Positions 1-9,316 of a stretch of 64,000 bases of DNA are shown here, piece by piece. How positions within the stretch are numbered: position 1 is the stretch's first letter; each line of letters begins with the position of its first letter. The translations under genes and the position numbers were made by a program. Source of the DNA: Marinobacter iranensis (GTDB lineage: Bacteria; Pseudomonadota; Gammaproteobacteria; Pseudomonadales; Oleiphilaceae); contig NZ_JANCMW010000003.1 in assembly GCF_029207565.1 (NCBI RefSeq), positions 1-64,000 on the forward strand, written 5' to 3'. The notes below the pieces were generated by a model. The model was not told where the DNA came from. It worked only from the letters and a program-made list of their open reading frames with translations, and searched no databases.

Positions 1-18
1 TCAACTTTTTAAAGAGCA
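1..18 (-). promoter_or_regulatory. rRNA operon boxA antitermination element
   Basis: Read on the minus strand this is TGCTCTTTAAAAAGTTGA, which matches the boxA element (TGCTCTTTAACA type) that loads the Nus antitermination complex on rRNA leader transcripts. It lies directly downstream of two rRNA-type promoters. The 16S gene itself would lie outside the left edge, so the operon is inferred. Confidence 0.75.
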
Positions 19-46
19 GTCGGGGCTTGCCCGATCAAGGTGGCGT

Positions 47-74
47 ATTCTACATCGAATCACCGCCTTGTCAA
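47..74 (-). promoter_or_regulatory. rRNA operon promoter P2 (sigma-70)
   Basis: On the minus strand TTGACA (69-74) and TAGAAT (47-52) are separated by 16 bases. Both hexamers are identical to those of the second promoter at 179-206, a tandem arrangement typical of rrn leaders. It reads toward the boxA at 1-18. Confidence 0.8.
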
Positions 75-178
75 CCGCTTTCTGAAGAATTTGAACACTC
101 GAAATCTTCAATCAATTCAAACGGTTGTCTTTCGATTTCCGGCCCGCCTTACCGGCGTGCCCCTCGAGAGAGATGCGT

Positions 179-206
179 ATTCTACAGAGCTCACTTGAAG
201 TGTCAA
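179..206 (-). promoter_or_regulatory. rRNA operon promoter P1 (sigma-70)
   Basis: On the minus strand TTGACA (201-206), a 16-base spacer and TAGAAT (179-184). It has the same hexamers and spacer as P2 about 130 bases downstream. It sits 40 bases after the tyrS stop codon, so tyrS read-through may also feed the operon. Confidence 0.8.
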
Positions 207-245
207 CGAGGTTTTCAGAATTTTCTCAAAAACCCCTGATTCCGT

Positions 246-1448
246 TCAATCCTTGACCAGAACACGGGCAATCTTCTTTTTACCAGCCTGGACTACGCAG
301 TCATCACCGGCCGCAAACATCCGCTCATCCGTTACCTGCTCACCATTGATATACACAGCGCCGCGACCGAACACATCCTTGGCAGCCTTACCATTGCTCG
401 CCAGATTTGCCTCTTTCAGCAAAGACACGATATGCAGCTCATTGCGCCCGCCCAGGAACACCTCAACTGTAGGCACATTCTCTGGAATCTCGCCAAGGCC
501 AACGCGGTTGCCCGCCGACTTGTGGGCGGTCGCGGCCGCTTCGGCGTTATGGAAACGGGTAATGATCTCTTCCGCCAGTAGCTTCTTGTACTCCTGGGGA
601 TTGACGCCATTATCCACAGCGGCATGGAATTCCTCCACTTCCGCCAGCGGCCGGAAGCTCAACAGCTCAAAGTAACGCCACAGCAGACCATCCGGCATGG
701 ACAGCAGCTTGGTGTACATTTCGCCCGGCGAGTCATTAACACCCACATAGTTGCCCAATGACTTCGACATCTTCTGGACACCGTCCAGCCCTTCCAGCAG
801 TGGCATTGTCAGGACAACCTGGGGCGTCTGACCATATTGCTTCTGGAGAATTCTCCCCATCAGTAGATTGAACTTCTGGTCAGTACCACCCAACTCCACA
901 TCTGCCTCGAGTGCCACCGAGTCGTATCCCTGTACCAGCGGGTAAAGGAACTCATGGATGGCGATGGGCTGTTCGGCCCGGTAGCGCTTGGTAAAATCAT
1001 CCCGCTCCAGCATCCGGGCCACCGTGTACTGCCCTGCCAGGCGAATCATGTCTGCAGCGGAGAGCTTGCTCATCCAGTCGGAGTTGAAGACCACCCGGGT
1101 CTTTTCCCGATCCAGAATCTTGAACACCTGCTCTTTATAGGTAATGGCGTTGGCGGCAACCTGCTCTTCCGTCAGGGGAGGCCGGGTTGCGCTCTTGCCC
1201 GTGGGGTCACCGATCATTCCGGTGAAATCTCCTATAAGGAAGATCACCTCATGCCCCAGGTCCTGGAACTGACGCAACTTGTTAATCAGGACGGTATGCC
1301 CAAGATGGAGATCCGGAGCCGTGGGATCAAACCCGGCCTTTATTCGAAGAGGGCGCCCCTCCCGAAGTTTCTCAATCAGCCCTTCCTCGGGGATCAACTC
1401 GTCCATACCGCGCTTGACTAGGGCCAGCGCCTCATCAATAGATGCCAT
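246..1448 (-). CDS. tyrS: tyrosyl-tRNA synthetase
   Basis: Class I aminoacyl-tRNA synthetase that charges tRNA-Tyr in the cytoplasm. Visible marks are the HIGH-type signature HLGH in the Rossmann fold near residue 50, the KMSKS loop near residue 225, and a C-terminal S4-like RNA-binding domain (about residues 335-400) with the VYINGEQV segment. The product is about 400 residues, as in the pseudomonad type. I chose the ATG at 1448 (MASIDEAL) because GAGG lies just upstream; an in-frame ATG at 1475 would add nine residues. The gene is followed on the same strand by rRNA promoters and is divergent from the M23 peptidase gene. Confidence 0.95.
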   Translation of the reverse strand: MASIDEALALVKRGMDELIPEEGLIEKLREGRPLRIKAGFDPTAPDLHLGHTVLINKLRQFQDLGHEVIFLIGDFTGMIGDPTGKSATRPPLTEEQVAANAITYKEQVFKILDREKTRVVFNSDWMSKLSAADMIRLAGQYTVARMLERDDFTKRYRAEQPIAIHEFLYPLVQGYDSVALEADVELGGTDQKFNLLMGRILQKQYGQTPQVVLTMPLLEGLDGVQKMSKSLGNYVGVNDSPGEMYTKLLSMPDGLLWRYFELLSFRPLAEVEEFHAAVDNGVNPQEYKKLLAEEIITRFHNAEAAATAHKSAGNRVGLGEIPENVPTVEVFLGGRNELHIVSLLKEANLASNGKAAKDVFGRGAVYINGEQVTDERMFAAGDDCVVQAGKKKIARVLVKD

Positions 1449-1588
1449 GTACCACACATCCTCAATTCTGATCATTGGGGCCGGGAGACAGTTACAGACA
1501 TCTACAAAAGAAATCTGTGCGTTACCGGCACCCCTGTTAAAGTGTACCTGCTCAGTTTTCGAACAAAGCCGCGCATTTAAGGCCGGGG

Positions 1589-1594
1589 ATTATA
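1589..1594 (-). promoter_or_regulatory. possible tyrS -10 box within an inverted repeat
   Basis: TATAAT on the minus strand, 140 bases upstream of tyrS, embedded in an inverted repeat (GGCCGGGGATT ... AATCCCGGCC, 1581-1606). No convincing -35 hexamer is seen, so this is a weak call. The repeat could instead be an operator. Confidence 0.35.
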
Positions 1595-1745
1595 ACAATC
1601 CCGGCCTGAGAAATCCGGCTAGCATGCCAGTAACGGTAATGTTTGATGCTGTCCTGAGCGCATTTTATACGGTAATCTGTTGGACTATACTTGAACAACA
1701 GCTTTAATTAGGTAGTACAACCTACCGGAATACCGATTAAAACGG

Positions 1746-3176
1746 ATGCGACACGTGCTAAAAATGTTTCCAAAAACCCATATCACCATTGCTGCTGCGA
1801 CCAGTGTTGTTGTCGTGGCTGCTATTCTGATGAGCCCCAGTGCCAATGTAGAGGCTAACAGAATGGCCTATGCACTGGATCTCGATGAAGGCACCGCCAC
1901 AGAGTCAGCCTCTCCTTCTCCCGGCCAGACCGAAAAAGCAGCAGCCAGCAAGGTAACAGACAACAGGGAAGCGGCGTCGCCTGAAATCGCATCTTTCGGC
2001 GATGCGCCCCAATTACCCGAGGCGCTTGATACCGCGGCAGCCATGGCGGAAGTCAGCGAGCCTGAGCTGCAATGGCAGGAATACAAAATAAAGTCTGGTG
2101 ACACCCTGTCGTCTCTGTTCAACAAGGCCGGCTTTAACGATGGCATTATGCTGTCCGTTATCCATGGCGACGGCGAGGCCGACAAACTGCAAAAGCTCTA
2201 TGCGGGTGAAACCATCGCCTTCGCAACTGATGACGCAGGCGAACTCTCGGCCATTGACCTTCAGCGCAATCTCCTTGAAACCCTCCACGTAGAGAGGACC
2301 GAAGGTGGCTTCACCGGAGAAACCATTGTACGCGAGCCTGATGTGAAACCCGCGTTTGCCTCGGGCGTTATTGACGGTTCGCTTTATGTCGCAGCCCGCG
2401 AAGCGGGAATAACCGACAGGCTCTCCATGGAACTGGCTGGCATCTTCGGATGGAACATCGACTTCGTTTATGACGTTCGTAAAGGCGACCGATTTGAGGT
2501 GGTTTACGAAGAGCTGTATCTGGACGGTGAGAAATTCGACACCGGCGACATTCTTTCTGCCCGTTTTGTAAACCAGGGGAAAGAAGTCATTGCCCTGCAG
2601 TATACAGACAGCAATGGCGACACTGACTATTACAGCCCGGACGGTAGCAGTATGCGCAAGGCGTTCCTGAGAACACCCATTAATGCCCGGGTATCCTCTT
2701 CCTTCAACCTGCAGCGTCGTCATCCAGTGCTGGATGTGGTTCGCCCACACGAAGGCACGGACTACGCTGCGCCTCCGGGAACGCCGATCAAGGCAGCCGG
2801 CCACGGCAGGGTCCAGTTCGCCGGCTGGAAAGGTGGCTACGGCCGCACCGTTATCCTCAAGCACGGCGACAACATAACCACGCTTTATGCGCACATGAGC
2901 CGCCTTGGCAAGGGCATCAAGGCAGGCACGCGCGTCAAACAGGGCGACACCGTCGGGCATGTTGGCTCATCAGGAATGGTGACAGGGCCCCACCTGCATT
3001 ATGAATTCAGGGTGAATGGCGCCCCGAGAAATTCGCGGACAGTGAAACTTCCGGATGCCAAACCGGTTCCCAAGTCAGAAATGGCCCGCTTCAAAAAATT
3101 TGCCAATCAGCGAGTTGCCAAGCTTGAACTGTTCCGCCAGGACTACCAGCATCTGGCGCTGGCCGCAGACGAGTAA
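1746..3176 (+). CDS. M23 family peptidoglycan DD-metalloendopeptidase (MepM-like)
   Basis: Predicted periplasmic endopeptidase that cuts peptide cross-links in peptidoglycan so new strands can be inserted. A hydrophobic N-terminal anchor (about residues 9-29) is followed by an acidic, Ala/Ser-rich linker. An OapA/LysM-like domain (IKSGDTLSSLFNKAG, about 115-165) and a C-terminal M23 domain (about 330-430) follow. The zinc ligands are HEGTDYAAP and HLHYEF, which fit the HxxxD and HxH pattern, with a further conserved HMSR histidine between them. Divergent from tyrS and only three bases ahead of anmK, which recycles the muropeptide products of cell-wall turnover, so the two are probably co-transcribed. 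MepM is the closest named relative; a paralogue cannot be excluded. Confidence 0.88.
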   Translation: MRHVLKMFPKTHITIAAATSVVVVAAILMSPSANVEANRMAYALDLDEGTATESASPSPGQTEKAAASKVTDNREAASPEIASFGDAPQLPEALDTAAAMAEVSEPELQWQEYKIKSGDTLSSLFNKAGFNDGIMLSVIHGDGEADKLQKLYAGETIAFATDDAGELSAIDLQRNLLETLHVERTEGGFTGETIVREPDVKPAFASGVIDGSLYVAAREAGITDRLSMELAGIFGWNIDFVYDVRKGDRFEVVYEELYLDGEKFDTGDILSARFVNQGKEVIALQYTDSNGDTDYYSPDGSSMRKAFLRTPINARVSSSFNLQRRHPVLDVVRPHEGTDYAAPPGTPIKAAGHGRVQFAGWKGGYGRTVILKHGDNITTLYAHMSRLGKGIKAGTRVKQGDTVGHVGSSGMVTGPHLHYEFRVNGAPRNSRTVKLPDAKPVPKSEMARFKKFANQRVAKLELFRQDYQHLALAADE

Positions 3177-3179
3177 AAC

Positions 3180-4277
3180 ATGAAAACCTGGATTGGACTC
3201 ATGTCCGGCACCAGTATGGATGGTATTGACGCCATACTGGTGTCATTTGATGGCCAGAAAATCCAGGTCCACAACACCCATACCACCCCCTACCCGGACG
3301 ATATACGCCAACGGCTGTTCAATCTGAGCCAGAACAGGGGTACGCCGGACGACATCGGAGAGCTGGATCACACGGTAGGTTCACTATTCGCCCTGGCAGC
3401 GGCAACGGTGATTGAGAAATCCGGTTTCCAGGCCTCTTCTGTCACAGCCATCGGCAGCCATGGCCAGACATTGCGACACCACCCCGACAGTGCAACTCCC
3501 TTTTCCCTGCAGATCGGTGACCCCACCATTATCGCTGAGCGAACTGGCGTAACCACTGTTGCTGACTTCAGAAGGCGAGACCTGGCCGCCGGTGGCGAAG
3601 GCGCCCCACTTGTTCCGGCATTTCACAAAACGTTCTTCAGCGTCGCAGGTGAAGACCGATGCATCCTCAATCTTGGTGGCATCGCCAATATTACCCACTT
3701 GCCTGCAGACAAGAATGAGCCCGTTACCGGTTTCGACACTGGTCCTGCCAACGCACTGATGGATGCCTGGTGTCTGGACCAGACAGGCCGCGCTTTTGAC
3801 AAGGATGGAAGCTGGGCGGAAGAAGGCGAGGTAAATCAGGCTCTGCTAGGCGATATGCTCTCGGATGCCTATTTTTTACGCCAGCCGCCAAAGAGCACGG
3901 GCACGGAAAAATTCAATCTGGAGTGGATCAAGACCCAATTGCGCCGTCACTCGGAACTTTCCGGCGCCGACGTACAGAGGAGCCTACTTGAGCTGACAGC
4001 CGTATCTGTAGCCCAACAACTGCCGCAGGCTACGGGCATGACGATTTTCGCGTGTGGAGGCGGAGCAAAGAACCGAGCTTTGATGGGGGCACTGCAACGC
4101 ACATGCGGCCCGGCCCGAATTGCGTCAACTGCGGACTTGGGCCTGGACCCGCAGTGGGTGGAACCGGCCGCCTTTGCCTGGCTCGCAAGCCAGACGTTGT
4201 CCGGCAAGCCGGGCAATCTTCCAGAAGTGACCGGTGCAAGAGGGAAGAGAATTCTGGGTGCGGTCTACTACGTCTGA
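3180..4277 (+). CDS. anmK: anhydro-N-acetylmuramic acid kinase
   Basis: Converts 1,6-anhydro-MurNAc plus ATP to MurNAc-6-phosphate in the cell-wall recycling pathway. The N-terminal phosphate-binding motif GTSMDGID (residues 9-16) is the family signature; GSHGQTLRHHP (about 94-104), LNLGGIAN and FACGGGAKN are also typical of this ASKHA-fold kinase. Length (365 residues) is normal. It starts three bases after the M23 peptidase stop, so the two probably form an operon. It converges with erpA. Confidence 0.95.
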   Translation: MKTWIGLMSGTSMDGIDAILVSFDGQKIQVHNTHTTPYPDDIRQRLFNLSQNRGTPDDIGELDHTVGSLFALAAATVIEKSGFQASSVTAIGSHGQTLRHHPDSATPFSLQIGDPTIIAERTGVTTVADFRRRDLAAGGEGAPLVPAFHKTFFSVAGEDRCILNLGGIANITHLPADKNEPVTGFDTGPANALMDAWCLDQTGRAFDKDGSWAEEGEVNQALLGDMLSDAYFLRQPPKSTGTEKFNLEWIKTQLRRHSELSGADVQRSLLELTAVSVAQQLPQATGMTIFACGGGAKNRALMGALQRTCGPARIASTADLGLDPQWVEPAAFAWLASQTLSGKPGNLPEVTGARGKRILGAVYYV

Positions 4278-4286
4278 TGGCGCGCG

Positions 4287-4640
4287 TCAGATAGAGAAGG
4301 AACTGCCACAACCACAGGTAGAACTGGCATTGGGGTTCTGCACCACAAACTGGGAGCCCTGCAGCCCTTCCTGATAGTCCACGGTTGCCCCAACCAGGTA
4401 CTGGTAACTCATGGGATCCACCAGCAACATCACACCATCCCTTTCAATGATGGTGTCTTCTTCATCCTGAGCCTCATCAAATGAGAAGCCATACTGGAAA
4501 CCGGAACAGCCACCACCGGTCACAAACACACGAAGCTTGAGATCGGAATTGCCCTCCTCCTCAACCAGTTCGCGCACTTTGGATACCGCACTGTCACTGA
4601 AAAACAGCGGTGTGACTGCTTGTTGCTGAACTACACTCAA
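4287..4640 (-). CDS. erpA: iron-sulfur cluster insertion protein ErpA
   Basis: A-type carrier that delivers 4Fe-4S clusters to apo-enzymes. The three cluster-ligand cysteines are visible: one in [10 protein letters not shown] and two in the C-terminal [12 protein letters not shown] place the start at a TTG (4640, protein beginning MSVVQQQ) because GGAGG (4646-4650) sits at ideal distance and this gives 117 residues, the usual ErpA size. An upstream ATG at 4733 would add 31 unrelated residues and overlap the bactofilin gene. Confidence 0.93.
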   Translation of the reverse strand: MSVVQQQAVTPLFFSDSAVSKVRELVEEEGNSDLKLRVFVTGGGCSGFQYGFSFDEAQDEEDTIIERDGVMLLVDPMSYQYLVGATVDYQEGLQGSQFVVQNPNASSTCGCGSSFSI

Positions 4641-4701
4641 GTCCGCCTCCGGTTTGCCAAAAATAGATCTGACCTGATTATCATATTCCTGACTAAAACA
4701 A

Positions 4702-5178
4702 TCAACTATTCCTGCTCGGCACTTCGGCCTCACCCTGCCCTAGCGAATCGTCAGCCTCGGTGACACGCTCGGTTTCAGCGCGTTTATCGCGACCCAGCAG
4801 GCCCACTGGTTCATTCTGGTGAACCAGGCTTCCGTTAACCGAAGCCCCCATGGCCATCTCGATAAGATTGTAATAGACATTACCATGAATGGAGGCTTTC
4901 TCAGCCAGTTCAAGGTGCGTCGATGCATATACATCGCCGTGAACCGTACCGTTAACGATCACATGGGGGGCAACGATGTCTCCCTCAACAGAGCCGACTT
5001 CAGACACCCTTAACACCGCGTCGCCACCTTCCTCCGCAATAACCCGGCCGCGAATGGTTCCATCCACATGCAGCCCGCCGGAGAAATGCACGTCTCCCTC
5101 AACTGTCGTGCGGGATGAAACCAAGGTATCGAAATGCCCCGTGGGGCGCCGTGGTTTCTGCTTCTTTTTGCCAAGCAT
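4702..5178 (-). CDS. bactofilin family protein
   Basis: Polymer-forming cytoskeletal protein (bactofilin/CcmA family, 158 residues). A short basic N-terminus ([12 protein letters not shown]) precedes a central domain (about residues 20-110) built of repeating short beta-strands with many Gly and Val residues ([30 protein letters not shown]), as expected of a beta-helix. The C-terminal tail is acidic. In other bacteria bactofilins position cell-wall enzymes, which fits the nearby M23 peptidase and anmK. It starts one base after the DUF6776 gene ends, so the two are one transcription unit. Confidence 0.88.
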   Translation of the reverse strand: MLGKKKQKPRRPTGHFDTLVSSRTTVEGDVHFSGGLHVDGTIRGRVIAEEGGDAVLRVSEVGSVEGDIVAPHVIVNGTVHGDVYASTHLELAEKASIHGNVYYNLIEMAMGASVNGSLVHQNEPVGLLGRDKRAETERVTEADDSLGQGEAEVPSRNS

Positions 5179-5179
5179 G

Positions 5180-5920
5180 TCAGTTCTCCGTCAATTCATT
5201 CCAATCAAAAGTTCGTTCGGCCTGGGAAGATTTTTTGCCTTCAGCACGTGCTACTACCTGCAGCTCAATCGGTTCAAAACCATCCGGCACTCGCAAAAGA
5301 CCCTCGATATCCTGAAAGTACCGGAAGCGGAACTTTACGCCCAGATCGTCAATATCCTCAGACAGATCGCGCAGGGCGATGACTTCCTTCTCTTTGTTCC
5401 GCATACCGATAACATTCACTGCAACCACACCCGAAATATAGCTCTTGTTGTCACCAATCTGGGTCAACACCAGCTTGAAGCCATACGTATCGTCCTGGCG
5501 CCCCTGCTGCATCGTGAAACGGTCGACCTGCAGTCCCTTGCTGGTTTCCGAGGGTGCCATGATGTTTTTATAGAATGTCAGGTCTGCTTTCAGTGAGGCA
5601 ATCTGTGTTTCCAGGTCCACGATGGCTCTTCGCGCCTGGTTAAGCGCCTGGGCATCAATGGTTCGCCCTCGCTCAAGGTTGATCAGTTGCTGACTGGCCT
5701 TCCGGTTTTGCTCCCGAAGATCTTCAACCTGCTCTTCCAGCCGATCACGGGACTCTTCGGCGGTTGAAAAACGGAATCCACCCTGGGCCATGCCCGTAAC
5801 ATACCCCAGCACTGCGGCGATGATAGAAAACGCCAGCAATATCAAGCTACGGCGCAACCGATACCCCGGGCGATGCCGGATGACAACGTATTCTTCAGCA
5901 GGTCTTCTGGATTCACTCAC
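5180..5920 (-). CDS. DUF6776 family membrane protein
   Basis: 246-residue protein of unknown function. One N-terminal transmembrane helix (about residues 25-45) is followed by a coiled coil (about 55-120, rich in E, R, Q and L heptads) and a C-terminal beta-rich domain (about 130-240). The layout resembles an inner-membrane protein with a periplasmic or cytoplasmic rod. It directly precedes the bactofilin gene, so a role as bactofilin partner or membrane anchor is plausible but is inference only. Confidence 0.7.
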   Translation of the reverse strand: MSESRRPAEEYVVIRHRPGYRLRRSLILLAFSIIAAVLGYVTGMAQGGFRFSTAEESRDRLEEQVEDLREQNRKASQQLINLERGRTIDAQALNQARRAIVDLETQIASLKADLTFYKNIMAPSETSKGLQVDRFTMQQGRQDDTYGFKLVLTQIGDNKSYISGVVAVNVIGMRNKEKEVIALRDLSEDIDDLGVKFRFRYFQDIEGLLRVPDGFEPIELQVVARAEGKKSSQAERTFDWNELTEN

Positions 5921-5929
5921 CGGTCAAGC

Positions 5930-6967
5930 CTATGGTAGCAGCGCGGGCGCTTCCAGCCCGAGCGTTTCCTTGAGGTCAAACATGATGTTCATGTTCTGGA
6001 CCGCCTGCCCTGCGGCACCTTTGACAAGGTTATCAATGACCGAGGAAACAATAACAATGCTGCTCTGCTCCTGCCGGTGAAGAGCCATACGGCAGTTGTT
6101 GGCACCACGGACACTGCGGGTTTCCGGGTGGCTGCCAAATGGCATCACATCTACAAAAGGCTCATCCCGGAACCGGTCCTCAAACAGTGCCTGAAGACGG
6201 TCAAAGTCCGCCGGGTTACGAAGCTCTGCGTATAGTGTGGCTTCGATCCCCCGGACCATAGGAACCAGGTGCGGCACGAAGGTGACACCGACACCGCTAC
6301 CAGCCGCCTGCGACAGGCCCTGACGAATTTCCGGGAGATGACGATGCCCCGAAGCGCCATAGGCTTTGAAGCTCTCGCCTACTTCACCGTGCAGCATACC
6401 AATCTTGCCTTGCCGCCCGGCACCACTGGCACCTGACTTGGCATCGGCAATCAGCCTGGACGGATCGACCAGCCCGTTTTCCAGCAGTGGCAGGAAACCC
6501 AGTTGAACGGCGGTGGGATAACAGCCCGGGTTGGCGACCAACTGTGCGGTGCGGATCTGGTCCCGCACCACCTCTGGCAAGCCATAAATTGCCTTCTCGG
6601 CCCATTCGGGACTCTCGTGGGGCATGCCATACCAGGTCGCCCAGACATCAAGGTCCTTCAGGCGAAAATCAGCCGACAAATCCACGACGCGGGCTCCGGC
6701 AGCCATCAGTTCCGGCATCATGCGCATGGCCACCCCATGAGGCGTGGCGAAAAAAACCAGGTCACAGGCTGCCAGGGTTTTCACGTCCGGCTCGGAAAAA
6801 GCAAGGTCATAGTGACCGCGCAGGTTCGGGAACATATCAGCGACCGGCATGCCTGCCTCCGAGCGCGATGTAATACAACTCACCGTCACATCCGGGTGAA
6901 CCGAAAGAATCCTCAGAAGCTCAACACCGGTATAACCGGTTCCACCTACAATGCCTACTTTTATCAC
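5930..6967 (-). CDS. argC: N-acetyl-gamma-glutamyl-phosphate reductase
   Basis: Third step of arginine biosynthesis: NADPH reduction of N-acetylglutamyl phosphate to the semialdehyde. The N-terminal Rossmann motif [13 protein letters not shown] binds NADP. The catalytic cysteine lies in [10 protein letters not shown] (about residue 150), and the GHRHLPEI segment is conserved. I place the start at a GTG (6967, MIKVGIVGG) with GGAG upstream, giving 345 residues as in the family. An ATG at 7006 would add 13 residues without a good ribosome site. Divergent from the ClC channel gene. Confidence 0.94.
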   Translation of the reverse strand: MIKVGIVGGTGYTGVELLRILSVHPDVTVSCITSRSEAGMPVADMFPNLRGHYDLAFSEPDVKTLAACDLVFFATPHGVAMRMMPELMAAGARVVDLSADFRLKDLDVWATWYGMPHESPEWAEKAIYGLPEVVRDQIRTAQLVANPGCYPTAVQLGFLPLLENGLVDPSRLIADAKSGASGAGRQGKIGMLHGEVGESFKAYGASGHRHLPEIRQGLSQAAGSGVGVTFVPHLVPMVRGIEATLYAELRNPADFDRLQALFEDRFRDEPFVDVMPFGSHPETRSVRGANNCRMALHRQEQSSIVIVSSVIDNLVKGAAGQAVQNMNIMFDLKETLGLEAPALLP

Positions 6968-7025
6968 CAGTTTCTCCAGCTCAAATCGGGTTCTCGAAAC
7001 CCACATAGTCTAACATGATAAACCA

Positions 7026-8879
7026 ATGACTTATTGCAGCCCCACCGGCGCTGGTTACAATATCGTCAGGAAAACATTCATCTCTGGAAAGCCGGCGTTC
7101 ATGCGTAAACTCTGGAAAAAGACCACCGAGAACCTGATCCCGGTTTTCCGCCGCCGGCTTTCCGGTGTCGATGCGCTACCGCAGCTGGCTGTCCTGGGGC
7201 TTCTATCCGGTTTGTTTACCGGCGGTGTGATCCTGGCTTTTCGCCTTGCCATCGAATGGCCACTTGAATATTTCCTGCCAGGCGATGGTTCCGAATCTTT
7301 TGAGGAACTGGACATTCTTACTCGAGCCGTCCTGCCACTTGCAGGCGCCGTTGCCTTGGGCCTACTGATGCACAACCTGGCAACCCATGATCGTAAGGTC
7401 GGCATCGTGCACATCATGGAGCGCCTGAACTACCACCAGGGCTACATTTCAGTCCGCAGCGCCCTTGTCCAGTTCGTCACCGGTGTCGGCACCGTTGTCA
7501 CCGGCCAGTCCGCCGGCCGGGAAGGCCCGGCTGTGCACCTTGGTGCCGCATTCTCCAGCCTGATGGGCCAATGGATGCGACTGCCCAACAACAGCATCCG
7601 AACCCTGGTTGCCTGCGGCTGTGCTGCTGCAATTTCCGCCTCTTTCAACACCCCCATTTCAGGCGTTATTTTTGCCATGGAAGTGGTCATGATGGAATAC
7701 ACCATCGCCGGTTTTACGCCCATTATCCTGGCGTCGGTAACCGCAGCAGTCGTCACCCAGGCCGCCTACGGCTCAGAACCCGCGTTCAGTGTGCCGCCGC
7801 TGACCATGAATTCCCTTCTCGAAATTCCCTGGATTATCGCCATCGCCATTATCATCGGGGTTGCGGCGGCGGCGTTCATTCAACTGGTCGATACAACCGG
7901 CCGGCATCACCACCGCCCGGTACTACTGCGACTCACCATCGCCGGGCTTCTCATGGTGCCTTTCGCCATTTTAGTACCGGAGGTCATGGGCATCGGTTAT
8001 GACACGGTACAGTTCACCATCGACAATCAATTACCCTTCTGGCTGTTGCTCGGCGCCGGCGTTGCCAAGCTTCTGATCACCTCCATTACCCTTGGCCTTG
8101 GCATGCCTAGCGGCGTTATCGGCCCCACCCTCTTTATGGGTGCAACTCTGGGGGGCGCCATGGGCCTGATTGGCGCCCACGTATTCCCGGATACAGCATC
8201 ATCGGTCGGTTTCTATGCCATGCTGGGCATGGGAGCGATGATGGGAGCGGTACTCCAGGCGCCACTGGCGGCTCTCATGGCTCTGATGGAACTGACGAGG
8301 AACCCGCATATCATCCTTCCTGGTATGCTGATCATAACTACTGCTAGCCTGGTGACCAGCGAAGCCTTTGGGAAAAAGTCATTGTTTCTGACCATACTTA
8401 AGAGCCAGGGCCTGAGTTACCAGAACTCGCCGGTCATCCAGGCGCTAAGGCGAGTGTCCGTCGGCGCCATCATGGACCGCAATATACTGCGCACAGAGCG
8501 ATTTCTGTCACGTGATGAAGCCAGGAAGATTCTCAAGTCCGAACCGAAGTGGCTGGTGGTGGAAGGCAGCAGCGGCCCAACCGGTCTGTTGCCGGCGGTC
8601 GATCTGGCACGTTATATGGAAGACACCAAAGCACCGGCGGAGGACACCGAAGAAGAAACGACACCGGAACAGATCGACCTGATGGAAATCCCCGCCAATC
8701 GCCGGGACATCGCACCAGTACAGTACCAGGCTACCCTGGAAGAAGCATTGAACGAATTCGACCAGACCAACGTAGAAGCCCTCTACGTGCAGCGTCACGT
8801 GGCCCCGATGATCCAGCGCGTTTACGGCATTGTGCTGAAATCGGACATTGAGAGCTATTACCAATACCGACGGAGTTAA
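7026..8879 (+). CDS. ClC-family chloride channel/antiporter with CBS domains
   Basis: Inner-membrane chloride channel or Cl-/H+ antiporter. The selectivity motifs are clear: GREGPAVHLG (about residues 165-175) and GMPSGVIGP (about 360), with roughly ten hydrophobic segments up to about residue 460. The C-terminal 150 residues, after an AFGKKSLF segment, look like a CBS pair, usually a nucleotide-sensing regulatory module. GREGP contains the gating glutamate. The start is uncertain: ATG 7026 gives 617 residues and ATG 7101 (MRKLWKK) gives 592. The next gene begins four bases after the stop. Confidence 0.9.
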   Translation: MTYCSPTGAGYNIVRKTFISGKPAFMRKLWKKTTENLIPVFRRRLSGVDALPQLAVLGLLSGLFTGGVILAFRLAIEWPLEYFLPGDGSESFEELDILTRAVLPLAGAVALGLLMHNLATHDRKVGIVHIMERLNYHQGYISVRSALVQFVTGVGTVVTGQSAGREGPAVHLGAAFSSLMGQWMRLPNNSIRTLVACGCAAAISASFNTPISGVIFAMEVVMMEYTIAGFTPIILASVTAAVVTQAAYGSEPAFSVPPLTMNSLLEIPWIIAIAIIIGVAAAAFIQLVDTTGRHHHRPVLLRLTIAGLLMVPFAILVPEVMGIGYDTVQFTIDNQLPFWLLLGAGVAKLLITSITLGLGMPSGVIGPTLFMGATLGGAMGLIGAHVFPDTASSVGFYAMLGMGAMMGAVLQAPLAALMALMELTRNPHIILPGMLIITTASLVTSEAFGKKSLFLTILKSQGLSYQNSPVIQALRRVSVGAIMDRNILRTERFLSRDEARKILKSEPKWLVVEGSSGPTGLLPAVDLARYMEDTKAPAEDTEEETTPEQIDLMEIPANRRDIAPVQYQATLEEALNEFDQTNVEALYVQRHVAPMIQRVYGIVLKSDIESYYQYRRS

Positions 8880-8882
8880 TGG

Positions 8883-9305
8883 ATGCTTTGGGTCAAAGCC
8901 CTGCATATTATTGCCATGGTGTGCTGGTTCGCCGGCATCTTTTACCTGCCACGGCTGTTTGTCTATCATGCTGCCTGCGAGGATGAGCCCGGCCGACAAC
9001 GCTTTAAAATCATGGAGCGCAAGCTCTATCGCGGGATCACCACACCCTCCATGGTAGCAACGGTAGTTTTTGGTCTATGGCTGATCAGTTACAATGTCGA
9101 GGGCTACATGAGCCAGGGCTGGCTGCACGCCAAACTGCTTCTGGTCGTGCTGTTGATTGGCTACCACTTCTATTGTGGCCACTTGGTGAAAGTGTTCCGT
9201 GACGACCAGAACACCCGCAGCCACGTGTTCTATCGCTGGTTCAACGAACTTCCGGTTCTGGTGCTGGTTGCCGTTGTCATTCTTGCTGTTGTAAAACCGT
9301 TCTGA
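8883..9305 (+). CDS. hemJ: HemJ-type protoporphyrinogen IX oxidase
   Basis: Small (140 residues) integral membrane protein with four hydrophobic helices, matching HemJ (UPF0093), which oxidises protoporphyrinogen IX to protoporphyrin IX. Conserved elements include the N-terminal WVKALHIIAMVCWFAG with a haem-ligand type histidine (residue 8) and the LHAKLLLVVLLIGYH segment. hemL, at the other end of haem biosynthesis, lies 1.5 kb downstream on the same strand. It is followed 11 bases later by thiD. Confidence 0.88.
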   Translation: MLWVKALHIIAMVCWFAGIFYLPRLFVYHAACEDEPGRQRFKIMERKLYRGITTPSMVATVVFGLWLISYNVEGYMSQGWLHAKLLLVVLLIGYHFYCGHLVKVFRDDQNTRSHVFYRWFNELPVLVLVAVVILAVVKPF

Positions 9306-9316
9306 GGAGCCCGACT

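Noticed and set aside
27..239. 70-residue open frame at the left edge
   Set aside because: It runs through the rRNA promoters and boxA on the opposite strand and lacks a ribosome site.
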